Assembly: GCF_001273835.1 (NCBI RefSeq)
Contig: NZ_JHEI01000136.1
Span: forward strand, 248,001-312,000
Direction of reading: 5' to 3'
Source of the DNA: Leucobacter celer subsp. astrifaciens
GTDB lineage: Bacteria > Actinomycetota > Actinomycetes > Actinomycetales > Microbacteriaceae
Length of the DNA: 64,000 bases
Shown: positions 19,596-28,887 of the stretch, one piece after another
Layout of the letters: each line of letters begins with the position of its first letter
Numbering within the stretch: the first letter of the stretch is position 1
Notes under the pieces: generated by a model
Told to the model about the DNA's origin: nothing
Seen by the model: the letters and a program-made list of their open reading frames with translations, nothing else
The model's database searches: none
Made by a program: the position numbers and the translations under genes

Positions 19596-20548
19596 TGCCG
19601 ATCGGCGGAGCGGGAGACGGGGTGCTGCGCGAGCGGCTCGCCGTACTGGGCTCGCCGATCGCACACTCGAAGTCGCCGGTGATCCACGCGGCCGCCTACG
19701 AGGTGCTCGGGCTCGACTGGTCGTACGACCGCGAGCGGCTCGAGGCCGAGGCGCTCGAGGCGTTCCTCGCCTCCCGCGGACCGGAGTGGCGAGGCTTCTC
19801 GCTCACGATGCCGCTGAAGGAGGAGGCGCACCGGATCGCGTCGGTGCTGGATCCGGTCGCCGCCGAGAGCGGCGTCGTGAACACGCTGCTGCGCATCGCG
19901 AGCGGCGTGGGCGCCGGACCGCGCTGGGCGGGGTTCAACACCGACGTTCCGGGACTCGCCGCGGCCATCGCGGGAGCGGGGCTCGACGCCTCGAACACGA
20001 TCGTGATCGGATCGGGGGCGACCGCGGTCTCCGCGATCCTCGCGGCCAGGCGGCTGGGGGCGCAGCGGGTCGAGATCGTCGCGCGCAATACGGAGGCCAT
20101 CGGCGACCTCGTCGGGCGCTTCGGCGGTACGAGCGAGCCCGGATCGGCGGCCGCGCTGCACGTGTCGGGCACCCCGATCGAGCGCCTCGAGGCGACGATG
20201 CAGCTGCGCGAGGTGCATCGGCCGACCCTGCAGCCGGCCGCCGATCCTGAGCCGACCCTCGTCATCTCCACGCTCCCCGGCCCCGCGGGCCGCGATCTCG
20301 CGCTCCCGGAGCGGCTGACGCGGATCCCGCTCTTCGACGTGGCCTACGACCCCTGGCCGTCGCCGCTCGCCGAGGGCTGGCAGGCCGCCGGCGGCGTGGC
20401 CCGTCCCGGCATCGACATGCTCGTGGAGCAGGCCGTCATCCAGATCCGCATCTTCATGCACGGCGATCCCGAGCGACCGCTCCCGGACGAGGTGCGCGTG
20501 CGGGAGGCGATGCGCGGCGCGGCGGGGCTCCCCGATATGGGAGGATAG
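19595..20548 (+). CDS. aroE: Shikimate dehydrogenase
   Basis: Reduces 3-dehydroshikimate to shikimate with NADPH. Motifs: SPIAHSKSP near residue 20 (substrate binding), [10 protein letters not shown] near 69 (catalytic Lys), FNTDVPG near 110, and the nucleotide-binding [20 protein letters not shown] near 130. GTG 19595 overlaps the mltG stop by one base. An alternative GTG at 19622 has GGGAG five bases upstream and would remove nine residues before [12 protein letters not shown]; both fit. It is the first of four aro genes in a tight run. Confidence 0.92.
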   Translation: MPIGGAGDGVLRERLAVLGSPIAHSKSPVIHAAAYEVLGLDWSYDRERLEAEALEAFLASRGPEWRGFSLTMPLKEEAHRIASVLDPVAAESGVVNTLLRIASGVGAGPRWAGFNTDVPGLAAAIAGAGLDASNTIVIGSGATAVSAILAARRLGAQRVEIVARNTEAIGDLVGRFGGTSEPGSAAALHVSGTPIERLEATMQLREVHRPTLQPAADPEPTLVISTLPGPAGRDLALPERLTRIPLFDVAYDPWPSPLAEGWQAAGGVARPGIDMLVEQAVIQIRIFMHGDPERPLPDEVRVREAMRGAAGLPDMGG

Positions 20549-20553
20549 AAGGT

Positions 20554-21750
20554 ATGCTGCGTTGGCTTACCGCCGGAGAATCTCACGGCCCTGAACTGAT
20601 CGCCGTCCTCGAGGGACTGCCCGCTGGTGTTCCCGTCTCGCTCGACGGCATCCGCGAGGATCTCGCCCGTCGCAAGCTCGGCTACGGCCGCGGCTCGCGC
20701 ATGAAGTTCGAGCAGGACGAGCTGCACCTCTCGGGCGGGGTGGTGCAGGGCGTCTCCATCGGCGGTCCCGTCGCGATCCGCATCGGCAACACCGAGTGGC
20801 CCAAGTGGGTCGAGGTGATGAGCGCCGAGAAGACCGAGCTCTCGGAGAAGTCGCGGGGCCGCGGTGCACCGCTCACCCGTCCGCGTCCGGGGCACGCCGA
20901 CCTCGCCGGAATGCAGAAGTACGGCTTCGACGAGGCCCGTCCGGTGCTAGAGCGGGCGAGCGCCCGGGAGACCGCCGCGCGCGTCGCCCTCGGCGCCGTC
21001 GCCCGCGCGTTCCTCGCCGAGCTCGGCATCCGCCTCGTCAGCCACACCGTGTCGCTCGGCGAGATCGCCGCGCCCGCCGACGGCCCGCTGCCGCGCCCGG
21101 AGGACGTCGCCGCGCTCGACGCCGATCCGCTGCGCTGCTTCGACGCCGAGACGAGCGCCCGCATGGTCGAGGAGGTCGACGACACCAAGAAGTCGGGCGA
21201 CACCATCGGCGGTGTGGTGGAGGTGCTCGCCTACGGCCTGCCGGTCGGCCTCGGCTCGTACGTGCACTGGGACCGCCGCCTCGATTCGCGTCTCGCCGGC
21301 GCGCTCATGGGCATCCAGGCGATCAAGGCGGTCGAGGTCGGCGACGGCTTCGAGACGACTCGTCGCCGCGGCTCGGCCGCGCACGACGAACTGCACATCG
21401 CCGACGGGCGCATCGCCCGCGAGACGGGCCGTGCCGGCGGTATCGAGGGCGGCATGACGACCGGCCAGGTGCTGCGCGTGCGTGCGGGCATGAAACCGAT
21501 CGCCACGGTGCCGCACGCCCTGCCCACGGTCGACATCGCAACCGGCGAGGAGTCGAAGGCCCACCACCAGCGCAGCGACGTCTCGGCGGTGCCGGCCGCC
21601 GGCGTGGTGGCAGAGGCGATGGTGGCACTCGTGCTGGCCGACGCGGTCTCGGAGAAGTTCGGCGGCGACAGCGTGGCCGAGACGAAGCGCAACCTCGAGT
21701 CGTATCTGGCGGCGATTCCAGAGCGGCTGGCGACCGTCATCGAATCGTGA
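20554..21750 (+). CDS. aroC: Chorismate synthase
   Basis: FMN-dependent enzyme that turns 5-enolpyruvylshikimate-3-phosphate into chorismate, the branch point to aromatic amino acids and folate. The 398 residues show the family signatures [19 protein letters not shown] near the N-terminus, [13 protein letters not shown], and [16 protein letters not shown] near 209. ATG 20554 has GGGAGGATAGAAGG upstream. It is five bases after aroE and overlaps aroK by four. Confidence 0.97.
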   Translation: MLRWLTAGESHGPELIAVLEGLPAGVPVSLDGIREDLARRKLGYGRGSRMKFEQDELHLSGGVVQGVSIGGPVAIRIGNTEWPKWVEVMSAEKTELSEKSRGRGAPLTRPRPGHADLAGMQKYGFDEARPVLERASARETAARVALGAVARAFLAELGIRLVSHTVSLGEIAAPADGPLPRPEDVAALDADPLRCFDAETSARMVEEVDDTKKSGDTIGGVVEVLAYGLPVGLGSYVHWDRRLDSRLAGALMGIQAIKAVEVGDGFETTRRRGSAAHDELHIADGRIARETGRAGGIEGGMTTGQVLRVRAGMKPIATVPHALPTVDIATGEESKAHHQRSDVSAVPAAGVVAEAMVALVLADAVSEKFGGDSVAETKRNLESYLAAIPERLATVIES

Positions 21751-22481
21751 GCGCGCACCGGCGGGTGAATCGAGCCTCCGGGCCCCCGGCCCCGAGGCCG
21801 AAGCCAGGGCCGCCGACCACCCCGATCCGGCAGCAGCCGTCGCAGGACGAGGCGGCGGCGGGGAGCCCGAGCGAGACTCAGGACCGTGCAGCGCCCGCCA
21901 AGGGCCGGTCGCGCCGCCGGCGCCGTCGGCGTGCGGGATCCCGCCTGCCGGAGCGCGCCATCGTCTTCGTCGGCCCCATGGCGGCGGGCAAGACGAGCCT
22001 CGGCAAGCGCGTGGCCCGCGAGCTCGGCATCCCCTTCGTCGACTCCGACGCGGTGTTCGTGCGCAGGTACGGGGTCATCGCCGACTTCTTCACGACGCAC
22101 GGAGAGGCCGAGTTCCGGCGGCTCGAGGCCGAGGTGATCGCGGAGGAGCTCGCCGTTCCCGGCAGCCGCATCGTCGCGCTCGGCGGCGGCGCGGTGATCA
22201 CGGAGAGCACCCGCCGACTGCTGGAGCAGCATCCGGTGGTGCTGCTGCTGACCACGCAGGACGCGGTGCTGCGCACCGCGAACCTGTCGCGCCGGCCGCT
22301 GCTGCGCGACGATCCGGAGGCCTGGGGTCGCATCCTCGAGGAGCGCCGGCCATACTACGAGGAGGTGGCCGACGTCACCTACCGCACCGATCGCGCCACC
22401 AAGGAGCAGCTCGCCCGCCGGGTCGCCCAGTGGGCGCGGGCCTACGCGCGGAAGCACAATGACAACGAGAGGGAGCAGTAG
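21747..22481 (+). CDS. aroK: Shikimate kinase with N-terminal extension
   Basis: Phosphorylates shikimate at the 3-OH with ATP. The kinase domain starts near residue 70: P-loop [15 protein letters not shown], substrate motif DSDAVF, GGGAV, and the lid Arg region [15 protein letters not shown]. The first 70 residues are a Pro/Arg/Lys-rich, low-complexity extension ([14 protein letters not shown], then a run of Arg residues) that ordinary AroK proteins of about 170 residues lack. GTG 21747 overlaps the aroC stop (GTGA). The codon phase is open throughout and no better start with a ribosome binding site is visible near the kinase core, so the extension may be translated. Confidence 0.9.
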   Translation: MSAHRRVNRASGPPAPRPKPGPPTTPIRQQPSQDEAAAGSPSETQDRAAPAKGRSRRRRRRRAGSRLPERAIVFVGPMAAGKTSLGKRVARELGIPFVDSDAVFVRRYGVIADFFTTHGEAEFRRLEAEVIAEELAVPGSRIVALGGGAVITESTRRLLEQHPVVLLLTTQDAVLRTANLSRRPLLRDDPEAWGRILEERRPYYEEVADVTYRTDRATKEQLARRVAQWARAYARKHNDNEREQ

Positions 22482-23561
22482 ATGAGCGACGCCATCGTCA
22501 TTCCGGTCACCGGTGAGAGCGAGTACGCCGTGACCGTGGGGCACGGGGTGCTCGACCGCGTGCCCGAGGCCCTCGGCGACCGCGTGGCGAAGGTGCTCAT
22601 CGTGCACACCTCCACCGTCGGCAAACTCGCCGACGAGCTGCGCGAGGCGCTGCAGGAGCGCTACGCGCAGGTGCTGCTCGCCGAAGTGCCCGACGCCGAG
22701 GCCGCCAAGCGCGTCGAGGTCGCGGCGTTCTGCTGGCAGATCATGGGGCAGGCCGATTTCACGCGCACCGACGCGGTGATCGGGCTGGGCGGCGGAGCCG
22801 TCACCGATCTGGCCGGATTCGTCGCGGCGACCTGGCTGCGCGGTGTGCGGCTCGTGCAGATCCCCACGACGGTGCTCGGCATGGTCGACGCCTCCGTCGG
22901 CGGCAAGACCGGCATCAACACCGCCGAGGGCAAGAACCTCGTCGGGTGCTTCTACGCCCCCGCGGCTGTGATCTGCGATCTCGACCTGCTCGCGACGCTG
23001 CCGAAGAACGAGATCCTCGCGGGTTTCGCCGAGGTCGCGAAGTGCGGCTTCATCGCCGAGCCCGAGATCCTCGACATCATCGAGGCCGACACGGAACGCG
23101 CCACCGACCCCGGCAGCCCCGAATTCCAGCGGCTCATCGAGCTCGCGATCCGGGTCAAGGCGCGGGTCGTCTCCGAGGACTTCCGCGAGGGCGGGCTGCG
23201 CGAGATCCTCAACTACGGGCACACGCTCGGCCACGCGATCGAGCACGCCGAGCGCTACCAATGGCGGCACGGCGTGGCGATCTCGATCGGCATGATGTAC
23301 GCGGCGGAGCTCGGCCGACTGGCCGGCTCGCTCTCCGACGAGGCGGTGGAGCGGCACCGCAGGGTGCTCTCGGCGCTCACGCTGCCGCTCTCGTACCCGG
23401 CCGGGCGCTGGCCCGGGCTGCTCGCCGCGATGCAGCGGGACAAGAAGGCGCGCGCGGGCATGCTGCGCTTCATCGTGCTCGACGACATCGCCAAGCCGCG
23501 GGTGCTCGCGGGCGTCGACGACTCGATGCTGCAGTTCGCGTATCAGGAGATCGCTGCCTGA
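22482..23561 (+). CDS. aroB: 3-dehydroquinate synthase
   Basis: Converts DAHP to 3-dehydroquinate, the second step of the shikimate pathway, using NAD and a divalent metal. The 359 residues contain GLGGGAVTDLAGFVAATWLRG near 103, IPTTVLGMVDASVGGKTGIN near 127, and the metal ligands in NYGHTLGHAIEHAE and HGVAISIGM. The ATG follows the aroK stop with no gap. The run aroE-aroC-aroK-aroB ends here; no aroQ or aroD is present. Confidence 0.96.
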   Translation: MSDAIVIPVTGESEYAVTVGHGVLDRVPEALGDRVAKVLIVHTSTVGKLADELREALQERYAQVLLAEVPDAEAAKRVEVAAFCWQIMGQADFTRTDAVIGLGGGAVTDLAGFVAATWLRGVRLVQIPTTVLGMVDASVGGKTGINTAEGKNLVGCFYAPAAVICDLDLLATLPKNEILAGFAEVAKCGFIAEPEILDIIEADTERATDPGSPEFQRLIELAIRVKARVVSEDFREGGLREILNYGHTLGHAIEHAERYQWRHGVAISIGMMYAAELGRLAGSLSDEAVERHRRVLSALTLPLSYPAGRWPGLLAAMQRDKKARAGMLRFIVLDDIAKPRVLAGVDDSMLQFAYQEIAA

Positions 23562-23583
23562 CCCCGCAGCGAACAGACGCACC

Positions 23584-25113
23584 CTAGCCGCGGGAGTCGA
23601 GCACCGCGCGGCACGCCAGGTGCAGCGCGAGCCGGGTCTCCGGCGAGGCGAGGTCCACTCCGACGAGCTCCTGCGCGCGCTGCACCCGGATCGCCACCGT
23701 GTTGCGGTGCAGCCCGAGCGCGGCCGCGGTCGCCTGGATGCCCGACTCGTGATCAAGATACGCCGCGAGCGTGTCGAGCAGTTCGGGAGCCTCGGAGAGC
23801 AGCGGGGCGAGCAGCGACTCGGCGGCCGGGAGGAAGGTGTCGGTGCCCGTCCACGCGAGCAGCAGCTGCTCGAGCCCCAGGCTGTCGACGCGCACGAGAT
23901 ATCCGCTGCCGGAGCGGGAGGTCGCGATCTTCGCGGCGTCCGCGGCCTCGCTGAGCGTTCGTGAGAGTCCGGCTTCGCCGCTCTGGAGCGAACCGACGCC
24001 GAGCGCGATGTCCCGCGTGGTACGCAGGTGCTGATGCACCCGGTGCAGCCGGCTCGCGTAGGCCTCGACCTCCTGCGCGGTCGGAGGCTCGACGAGGCTC
24101 AACCACCCGAGCACGCTCGGCCCCGCGAGCGCCGCGTGCGCTTCGACCGAGACGGTGCTGAGCTCGTGGGAGACGGCCCTCAGCAGCCCGATCGGGTCGA
24201 CCCGGCCCCGCGGCGTGAACTGGAAGCCCAGGTGGTAACCGCTCGTGCGCCATCCGCGCTCCGACATGCGGCGCTGGACGTCGGGATCGCGCGTGCCGCG
24301 CAGCTCCACGAAGTCGCGCAGCAGGTCCGAGGAGGCCGACGCGTCGTTCACCGCCGCGAGCTCGTCGATGAGGATGCGCGCGGCCACCGCGGGCATCATG
24401 ATCTCGGCGACGGTGGAGAGCGTGCGCAGCTGTGCGTCGCCCAGTCCGGTGCCGAACACGACGAGGCGAAGCCCCGCTCGGGTGGAGCTGTCGATGCGCA
24501 CCGACGCGGCCGCGGTGCTCCCGAGCCGGGCGACGCTGATCCACCGCGAGAATTCGAGAGCCGCGTGCAGCTCGGGTTCGAGCTCGCCGCCCGCCTGCTG
24601 CACCGGAGCGCTCCCGTCGACGAGGGCGATGCCGTGCCCGATCGCGGCGGAGAGGTGCCCGAGCAGGTCCGAGAGGTCCGCCGCGGGGTACTGGAAGGCG
24701 TGGGCGACCTTGCGCACGTAGTCGATGGTGAGCGCGTCGCGCGCCTGCTGCAGCTGCCAGCAGGCGCGGGCGAGGTCGAACGGGCGCACGACGTCGAGCA
24801 GGGCGAGGCCGAGCCGGTCCGCGAGCCTGCGCGAGCCGGCCTCGGCGCCGGCGGCTCCCGGGGCCGCGAGCGCGGCGAACCCCCGGTCGCGCACCCTGCG
24901 GATCAGGGAATCCTGCTGCCAGGTCGCGGCCGGGAACGGGGTGGTCAGTACGAGCAGGCCGCCGTCGGCCCGTGCCTCGGGATCGTCGACGGCCACCTCC
25001 GTCCACTCGCCCGCGGCCGTCGCCCCGACGACCGTCAGCCCGCCGCTGTCGGGGTGCGCGAGCAGCGCGGCGAGGTCGAAGCCGGCCGGGACCGCGCGGG
25101 GGTTCGTCACCAT
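23584..25113 (-). CDS. PucR-family transcriptional regulator
   Basis: A 509-residue regulator, last gene of the minus-strand catabolic operon. The N-terminal half has no clear motif and probably senses a ligand. A GGDEF-like CdaR/PucR middle domain follows. The C-terminal PucR helix-turn-helix (residues about 445-505) reads TLAAYLDHESGIQATAAAL followed by LHRNTVAIRVQRAQELVG. Members of the family control purine and other N-compound degradation. Start ATG 25113 overlaps the end of the upstream DUF917 gene by seven bases, so it is co-translated with the genes it probably regulates. The open frame upstream of that ATG is not conserved in character. Confidence 0.9.
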   Translation of the reverse strand: MVTNPRAVPAGFDLAALLAHPDSGGLTVVGATAAGEWTEVAVDDPEARADGGLLVLTTPFPAATWQQDSLIRRVRDRGFAALAAPGAAGAEAGSRRLADRLGLALLDVVRPFDLARACWQLQQARDALTIDYVRKVAHAFQYPAADLSDLLGHLSAAIGHGIALVDGSAPVQQAGGELEPELHAALEFSRWISVARLGSTAAASVRIDSSTRAGLRLVVFGTGLGDAQLRTLSTVAEIMMPAVAARILIDELAAVNDASASSDLLRDFVELRGTRDPDVQRRMSERGWRTSGYHLGFQFTPRGRVDPIGLLRAVSHELSTVSVEAHAALAGPSVLGWLSLVEPPTAQEVEAYASRLHRVHQHLRTTRDIALGVGSLQSGEAGLSRTLSEAADAAKIATSRSGSGYLVRVDSLGLEQLLLAWTGTDTFLPAAESLLAPLLSEAPELLDTLAAYLDHESGIQATAAALGLHRNTVAIRVQRAQELVGVDLASPETRLALHLACRAVLDSRG

Positions 25114-26144
25114 GCGGGATCCAATCCCTGAAGTCCGTACGAGGAGGGGAACGCGCTGCGGGCTCTCACCGGGTCTCCCCGCCACCAGTCGTCGGCGGGG
25201 AGCGTCAGGATCGCGATGTCCCGGTTCAGCCGCAGCTCGGTGACCTCGATGAGCTCTCGCGACTGCGCGTCGAGGGCGACGATGAAGTCGGGTGCCGCGG
25301 CCACCGGCTCCCCGTCGGCGAGCACCGCGAGATACTCGGACCGGCCGACGAGCCGGAGCACCGCTCCGTCCTCTCCGCCGATCTCGGTCGTGTGCACGTG
25401 GGGATCGGCGCGGTCCTGCGAGATCCCGAGCACCCGGCCCTGCCCGATGAGATCGGCGCCGATCCTCGAGGCCAGCTCTGCGAGCGTCCCGGCCCTGGTG
25501 TCGACGAGTGCGGCGCCGATCCGCAGGGACTGGCGCAGGTGCCCGTGGATCGAGTGCGCGACGAGGTCGCCCGCGGTGAACCCCGCGACGAGGATGTACC
25601 CGACGCCTCCAGCCTGGATGATCGACGCGCGCATCAGCTGATCCACGTCGCTAGCCCGGTCCGAGCGCACGAGCGAGATGCCGCCCGCGCCGGTACCGCA
25701 GACGGCGAAGAGCCCGGGCACGCGATCGAGGAACAGTGTGGAGCGATCGAGCGTGGGAACCGCGCGTCCGCTGCAGTCGGCGTCGACGAGCGTGCGGTCG
25801 TCGGAGAAGAAGAACGGGGTGAGGGCGTTCGTCCCGCCGCCTTCGAGCGAGCAGACGGCGTCGAGCCGTTCGCCGATCCAGCGCTCCGCGACCTCGATGA
25901 GCGGGGCGAACGCGTCGAGCTCGGGGAGCCGCTCCTCCAGGAGCATCGTGGAGCCGGCGAACGCCGGTGCGAAGCACGGAGTGCGCGCATCCAGCTCGTC
26001 CGGCGAGAACGCCGACGCCGGCCCTTCGAAGCTCCGGCTGAGCATGAGCTCGACGTGCCTCGGGGAACCGCCGCCGCCCGAACCGCAGAACGCGGCTCCC
26101 GCCGAGATGATCGGCAGGTCGTCCGCGGTGATGGTGAACGGCAT
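25107..26144 (-). CDS. DUF917 / S-methyl-thiohydantoin desulfurase-like protein, copy 1
   Basis: A 345-residue cytosolic protein that starts TITADDLPIISAGAAFCGSGGGGSP, the Gly-rich N-terminal signature of the DUF917 family, followed by an ELDAFAPLIEVAERWIG segment and a beta-rich C-terminal half. Part of this family has been described as a thiohydantoin desulfurase in ergothioneine breakdown, hence the newer domain name; most members are uncharacterised. Here it lies directly after a second DUF917 gene, with an ATPase and an NCS1 permease upstream, so a role in opening or desulfurising a five-membered N-heterocycle is reasonable inference. The motif has a Cys (AFCGSG) where the upstream copy has Leu (AVLGTG). 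Confidence 0.8.
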   Translation of the reverse strand: MPFTITADDLPIISAGAAFCGSGGGGSPRHVELMLSRSFEGPASAFSPDELDARTPCFAPAFAGSTMLLEERLPELDAFAPLIEVAERWIGERLDAVCSLEGGGTNALTPFFFSDDRTLVDADCSGRAVPTLDRSTLFLDRVPGLFAVCGTGAGGISLVRSDRASDVDQLMRASIIQAGGVGYILVAGFTAGDLVAHSIHGHLRQSLRIGAALVDTRAGTLAELASRIGADLIGQGRVLGISQDRADPHVHTTEIGGEDGAVLRLVGRSEYLAVLADGEPVAAAPDFIVALDAQSRELIEVTELRLNRDIAILTLPADDWWRGDPVRARSAFPSSYGLQGLDPAW

Positions 26145-26157
26145 GATCCCCAGCGTA

Positions 26158-26189
26158 GGGGGTCGGGCGGCGGACCGCCCGATTCCCCC
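26158..26189. other. Hairpin between the two DUF917 genes
   Basis: TCGGGCGG (26163-26170), a CGGA tetraloop, and CCGCCCGA (26175-26182) form a perfect 8-bp stem. It extends as GGGGG (26158-26162) against CCCCC (26185-26189) with a two-base bulge. It is the only sizeable structure in the operon and could set the ratio of upstream to downstream mRNA. Confidence 0.5.
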
Positions 26190-26196
26190 GACGACG

Positions 26197-27297
26197 TCAC
26201 TCCCCGCGGTGCGCGATCGGCTCTCCGGCTCGGATCGAGCCGTCGAAGCGGTGCGGATCGAGGTCGTATCCGAAGTACCGGGGTCCGACGAGTTCGATGG
26301 CCTCGGGGGAGTGCCAGCGCTCGTCCGCGGGCGCGGCGATGACCCTGACCCGCTGCCCGTAGCGGAGCCCCTCGGTGGTGATGGGTTCGCCGCTCTCGTG
26401 GTCGAGCACCATGATGAGGTCCGGCGCCGTCGCGAGCACCTCCCCGTCCAGGGCGGCGATGAGGTGCTCGTTCTGGAAGGAGAGCTCGAGCGTGCGGTCT
26501 CCCTCCGAGATCACGGCGCGCCCGCGGGCGAAACCGCTGGTCGTGGCGCGCGCGACGTCGACCACCTTGCCGCCGAACAGCACCCGGCCGCCGAGCAGCT
26601 CGGCGACCCGGACGACCGCGTCGGCCTTCTCGGAACGGGCCTCGAGGATGCCCCGTCCGACCGCCGCGCAGAGGCTCAGCGAATCCCGCACGAGCGTCTT
26701 CCGCGCCGTCTCGCCCGACATGTGGAACCCGGACAGCATGATGGAGCAGCCCATCTCGACCGCCGCCACGCGGATGATGCGCTCGCCCCAGATGTTGTCG
26801 ATCGTGCGCAGCACGCCGATGTTCCCCTTCTCGTCCGCGTACGCGAGCGGCGAGGCCTGGACCCCGTAGAGCGTCGGCAGCACCATCTGGAGCTCGGGGA
26901 AGGCCCGGCCCATGCCGTCGCCGTCGATGAGGGGGAGCCCGAGGGCCGCGGCCGCCGCGATCGGGATCGTCGAGTTCACGCCGCCGACCTCGATGCACAT
27001 GATGTGCGTCACGGGGCTGCCGTAGTGCTCGCTGAGCTCCTGCAGCGGGAGCACGACCGAGTCGAGGCTCGGCAGCTTCTCCACCATGACGGTGGGGGCG
27101 CCCAGCATCGAGACGTTGGCGACGACGGCGTCATCGGGCAGCTCGTCGAGCGAGACCACCGTCACGTCCCCGTGCGCCCGCAGCGCCTGCTTGGCGAGCA
27201 GGCCGCCGATGTACGGGTCGCCGCCACCACCGGTGCCGAGCACCGCCGAACCGCGGGCGATGTCGTCGATGTCGTCTACTGAGATGGTCCAGCTCAT
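26197..27297 (-). CDS. DUF917 / S-methyl-thiohydantoin desulfurase-like protein, copy 2
   Basis: A 366-residue protein with the same N-terminal signature as its neighbour (SVDDIDDIARGSAVLGTGGGGDP), then PTVMVEKLP, CIEVGGVNSTIPIAAAAALG and a beta-rich C-terminus (LIMVLDHESGEPITTEGLRYG). It is the more canonical DUF917 member of the pair; the two are clear paralogues or subunits. ATG 27297 overlaps the stop of the upstream ATPase gene (ATGA), so they are translationally coupled. Substrate unknown. Confidence 0.82.
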   Translation of the reverse strand: MSWTISVDDIDDIARGSAVLGTGGGGDPYIGGLLAKQALRAHGDVTVVSLDELPDDAVVANVSMLGAPTVMVEKLPSLDSVVLPLQELSEHYGSPVTHIMCIEVGGVNSTIPIAAAAALGLPLIDGDGMGRAFPELQMVLPTLYGVQASPLAYADEKGNIGVLRTIDNIWGERIIRVAAVEMGCSIMLSGFHMSGETARKTLVRDSLSLCAAVGRGILEARSEKADAVVRVAELLGGRVLFGGKVVDVARATTSGFARGRAVISEGDRTLELSFQNEHLIAALDGEVLATAPDLIMVLDHESGEPITTEGLRYGQRVRVIAAPADERWHSPEAIELVGPRYFGYDLDPHRFDGSIRAGEPIAHRGE

Positions 27298-28847
27298 GGT
27301 CGTACCTCCATATCCAGGTCGCCGACGGCCTTCGCCCTGATGCGGGTCGCATTGCCCGGCAGGTAGGGGATCGGCACCTCGTCGAAGTCGATGATCGTGA
27401 CGGTCGATGGGCTCGCGCCGGCGGCGACGGCCCGCTCCTCGGCCTCCGCGCGCACCTCGGCGATCGTTCGTTCGCGGTCTCCCGGATCGATCGAGTAGAC
27501 CTTGTCGATCTCCCCGCCGACCTGGGCGATCGAGGCGCCGATCGCGTTGGCCACGGCGTAGTTCTCGGGCTTCGACACCTCGCCGAAGATCGGGAGCCGG
27601 TCGGGGAGCAGCACCGATCCGCCGCCGACCGCGACCACCGGGATCGGCTCGGGCGAGGTGCGCATGCGGTCCACGGCTTCCGCGATGCGTTCCGAGATGC
27701 GATCCAGCACGCGCTGCACGAAGGCCGGATCGAGGTGCGCGACCCGGGATCGGTCCCCGATGTCGGCGCGGCCCGCGGCGACGGCGATGTCGGTCGCGGT
27801 GAGCGTCGATCCGCCGAACACGAGCGCCTCGGTCTGGAGCCGGTAGCCGACCGACTCGGGCCCCACCTCCGCGGTGTCCTCGTCCACGATGCTGCCGCCG
27901 CCGATCCCGAGCGAGAGCACGTCGGGCATGCGGAAGTTGGTGCGGATGCCGGCGACCTTCACCTCGTTCGCCGTCTCGCGGGGGAAGCCGTTGATCAGGA
28001 GTCCGATGTCGGCGGTCGTGCCGCCGACATCGATGACGGCGCAGGTGCTGAGTCCGCTCGTCAGCGCGGCGCCCCGCATGGAGTTGGTCGGGCCGGAGGC
28101 GAAGGTCGCGACCGGATAGCGTCGCACGTAATCCTCGTCCATCAGGGTGCCGTCGTTCTGGCTCAGGAAGATCGGCGCGGTGATGCCCTGGGCGCGCACC
28201 GCCGAGGTGAGCCCGTCGACGATCTCGGAGGCGAGCTCGCGGAGGGCGGCGTTGATCACGGTCGCGTTCTCGCGCTCGAGCAGCCCGATGCGGCCGATCT
28301 CGTGCGAGAGCGAGATCGCGACGCCTTCGCCGAGCACCTCGGCGATGATCGCGGCGGCCTCGACCTCCAGGTCGTGGTTCACCGGGCTGAAGACCGAGGA
28401 GATCGCGACTGAGCGGATGCCGTGCTCGCGCATGTCGGCCGCGTGCCGGCGCAGCTCCTGGGGATCGAGCGGGCTGATGGGGCGCCCGTCGAACTCGTAT
28501 CCGCCGTGCGCGAGGTAGCTGCGCGCCTCGATGGCGGCCGTGAGCTCTGCCGGCCAGTCGATGAGCGGGGGCAGCGCCTCGGTCGCGGGCAGGCCGAGAC
28601 GCAGGGCCGCGGTCGGCGCCAGCCGCTTCGCCTGCACGAGGGCGTTGATGAAGTGGGTGGTGCCGATCATCACGGCGGCGATGTCCGAGCCTTCGAAGTG
28701 ATGCGCGGAGCGCAGGTCCTCGATCGCCTGGACGATGCCGCTCGTCACCTCGGGGGTGGTCGAGTGCTTGACGCCGGCGAGGGTCCGGATGCCGTCCATG
28801 AGCACGGCGTCTGTGTTCGTGCCGCCGACATCGATGCCGATATGCAT
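27294..28847 (-). CDS. Hydantoinase/oxoprolinase-family ATPase (HyuA-like)
   Basis: A 517-residue protein of the HyuA/5-oxoprolinase A group, which couples ATP hydrolysis to ring opening of hydantoins, 5-oxoproline or related cyclic amides. It starts with the ASKHA phosphate loop HIGIDVGGTNTDAVLMDG, then VMIGTTHFINALVQ, SHEIGRIGLLERENATVINAAL near 190, and the second nucleotide site CAVIDVGGTTADIGLLINGFP near 275, ending with VPVVAVGGGSVLLP. No HyuB partner is present; two DUF917 proteins follow instead. Start ATG 28847 is preferred over ATG 28862 because the family begins two residues before the phosphate loop; no strong ribosome binding site separates them. Confidence 0.87.
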   Translation of the reverse strand: MHIGIDVGGTNTDAVLMDGIRTLAGVKHSTTPEVTSGIVQAIEDLRSAHHFEGSDIAAVMIGTTHFINALVQAKRLAPTAALRLGLPATEALPPLIDWPAELTAAIEARSYLAHGGYEFDGRPISPLDPQELRRHAADMREHGIRSVAISSVFSPVNHDLEVEAAAIIAEVLGEGVAISLSHEIGRIGLLERENATVINAALRELASEIVDGLTSAVRAQGITAPIFLSQNDGTLMDEDYVRRYPVATFASGPTNSMRGAALTSGLSTCAVIDVGGTTADIGLLINGFPRETANEVKVAGIRTNFRMPDVLSLGIGGGSIVDEDTAEVGPESVGYRLQTEALVFGGSTLTATDIAVAAGRADIGDRSRVAHLDPAFVQRVLDRISERIAEAVDRMRTSPEPIPVVAVGGGSVLLPDRLPIFGEVSKPENYAVANAIGASIAQVGGEIDKVYSIDPGDRERTIAEVRAEAEERAVAAGASPSTVTIIDFDEVPIPYLPGNATRIRAKAVGDLDMEVRP

Positions 28848-28887
28848 GGTTCTCGCTTTCATGGGTGTGAGAGGGTCGGGGAGCCGC

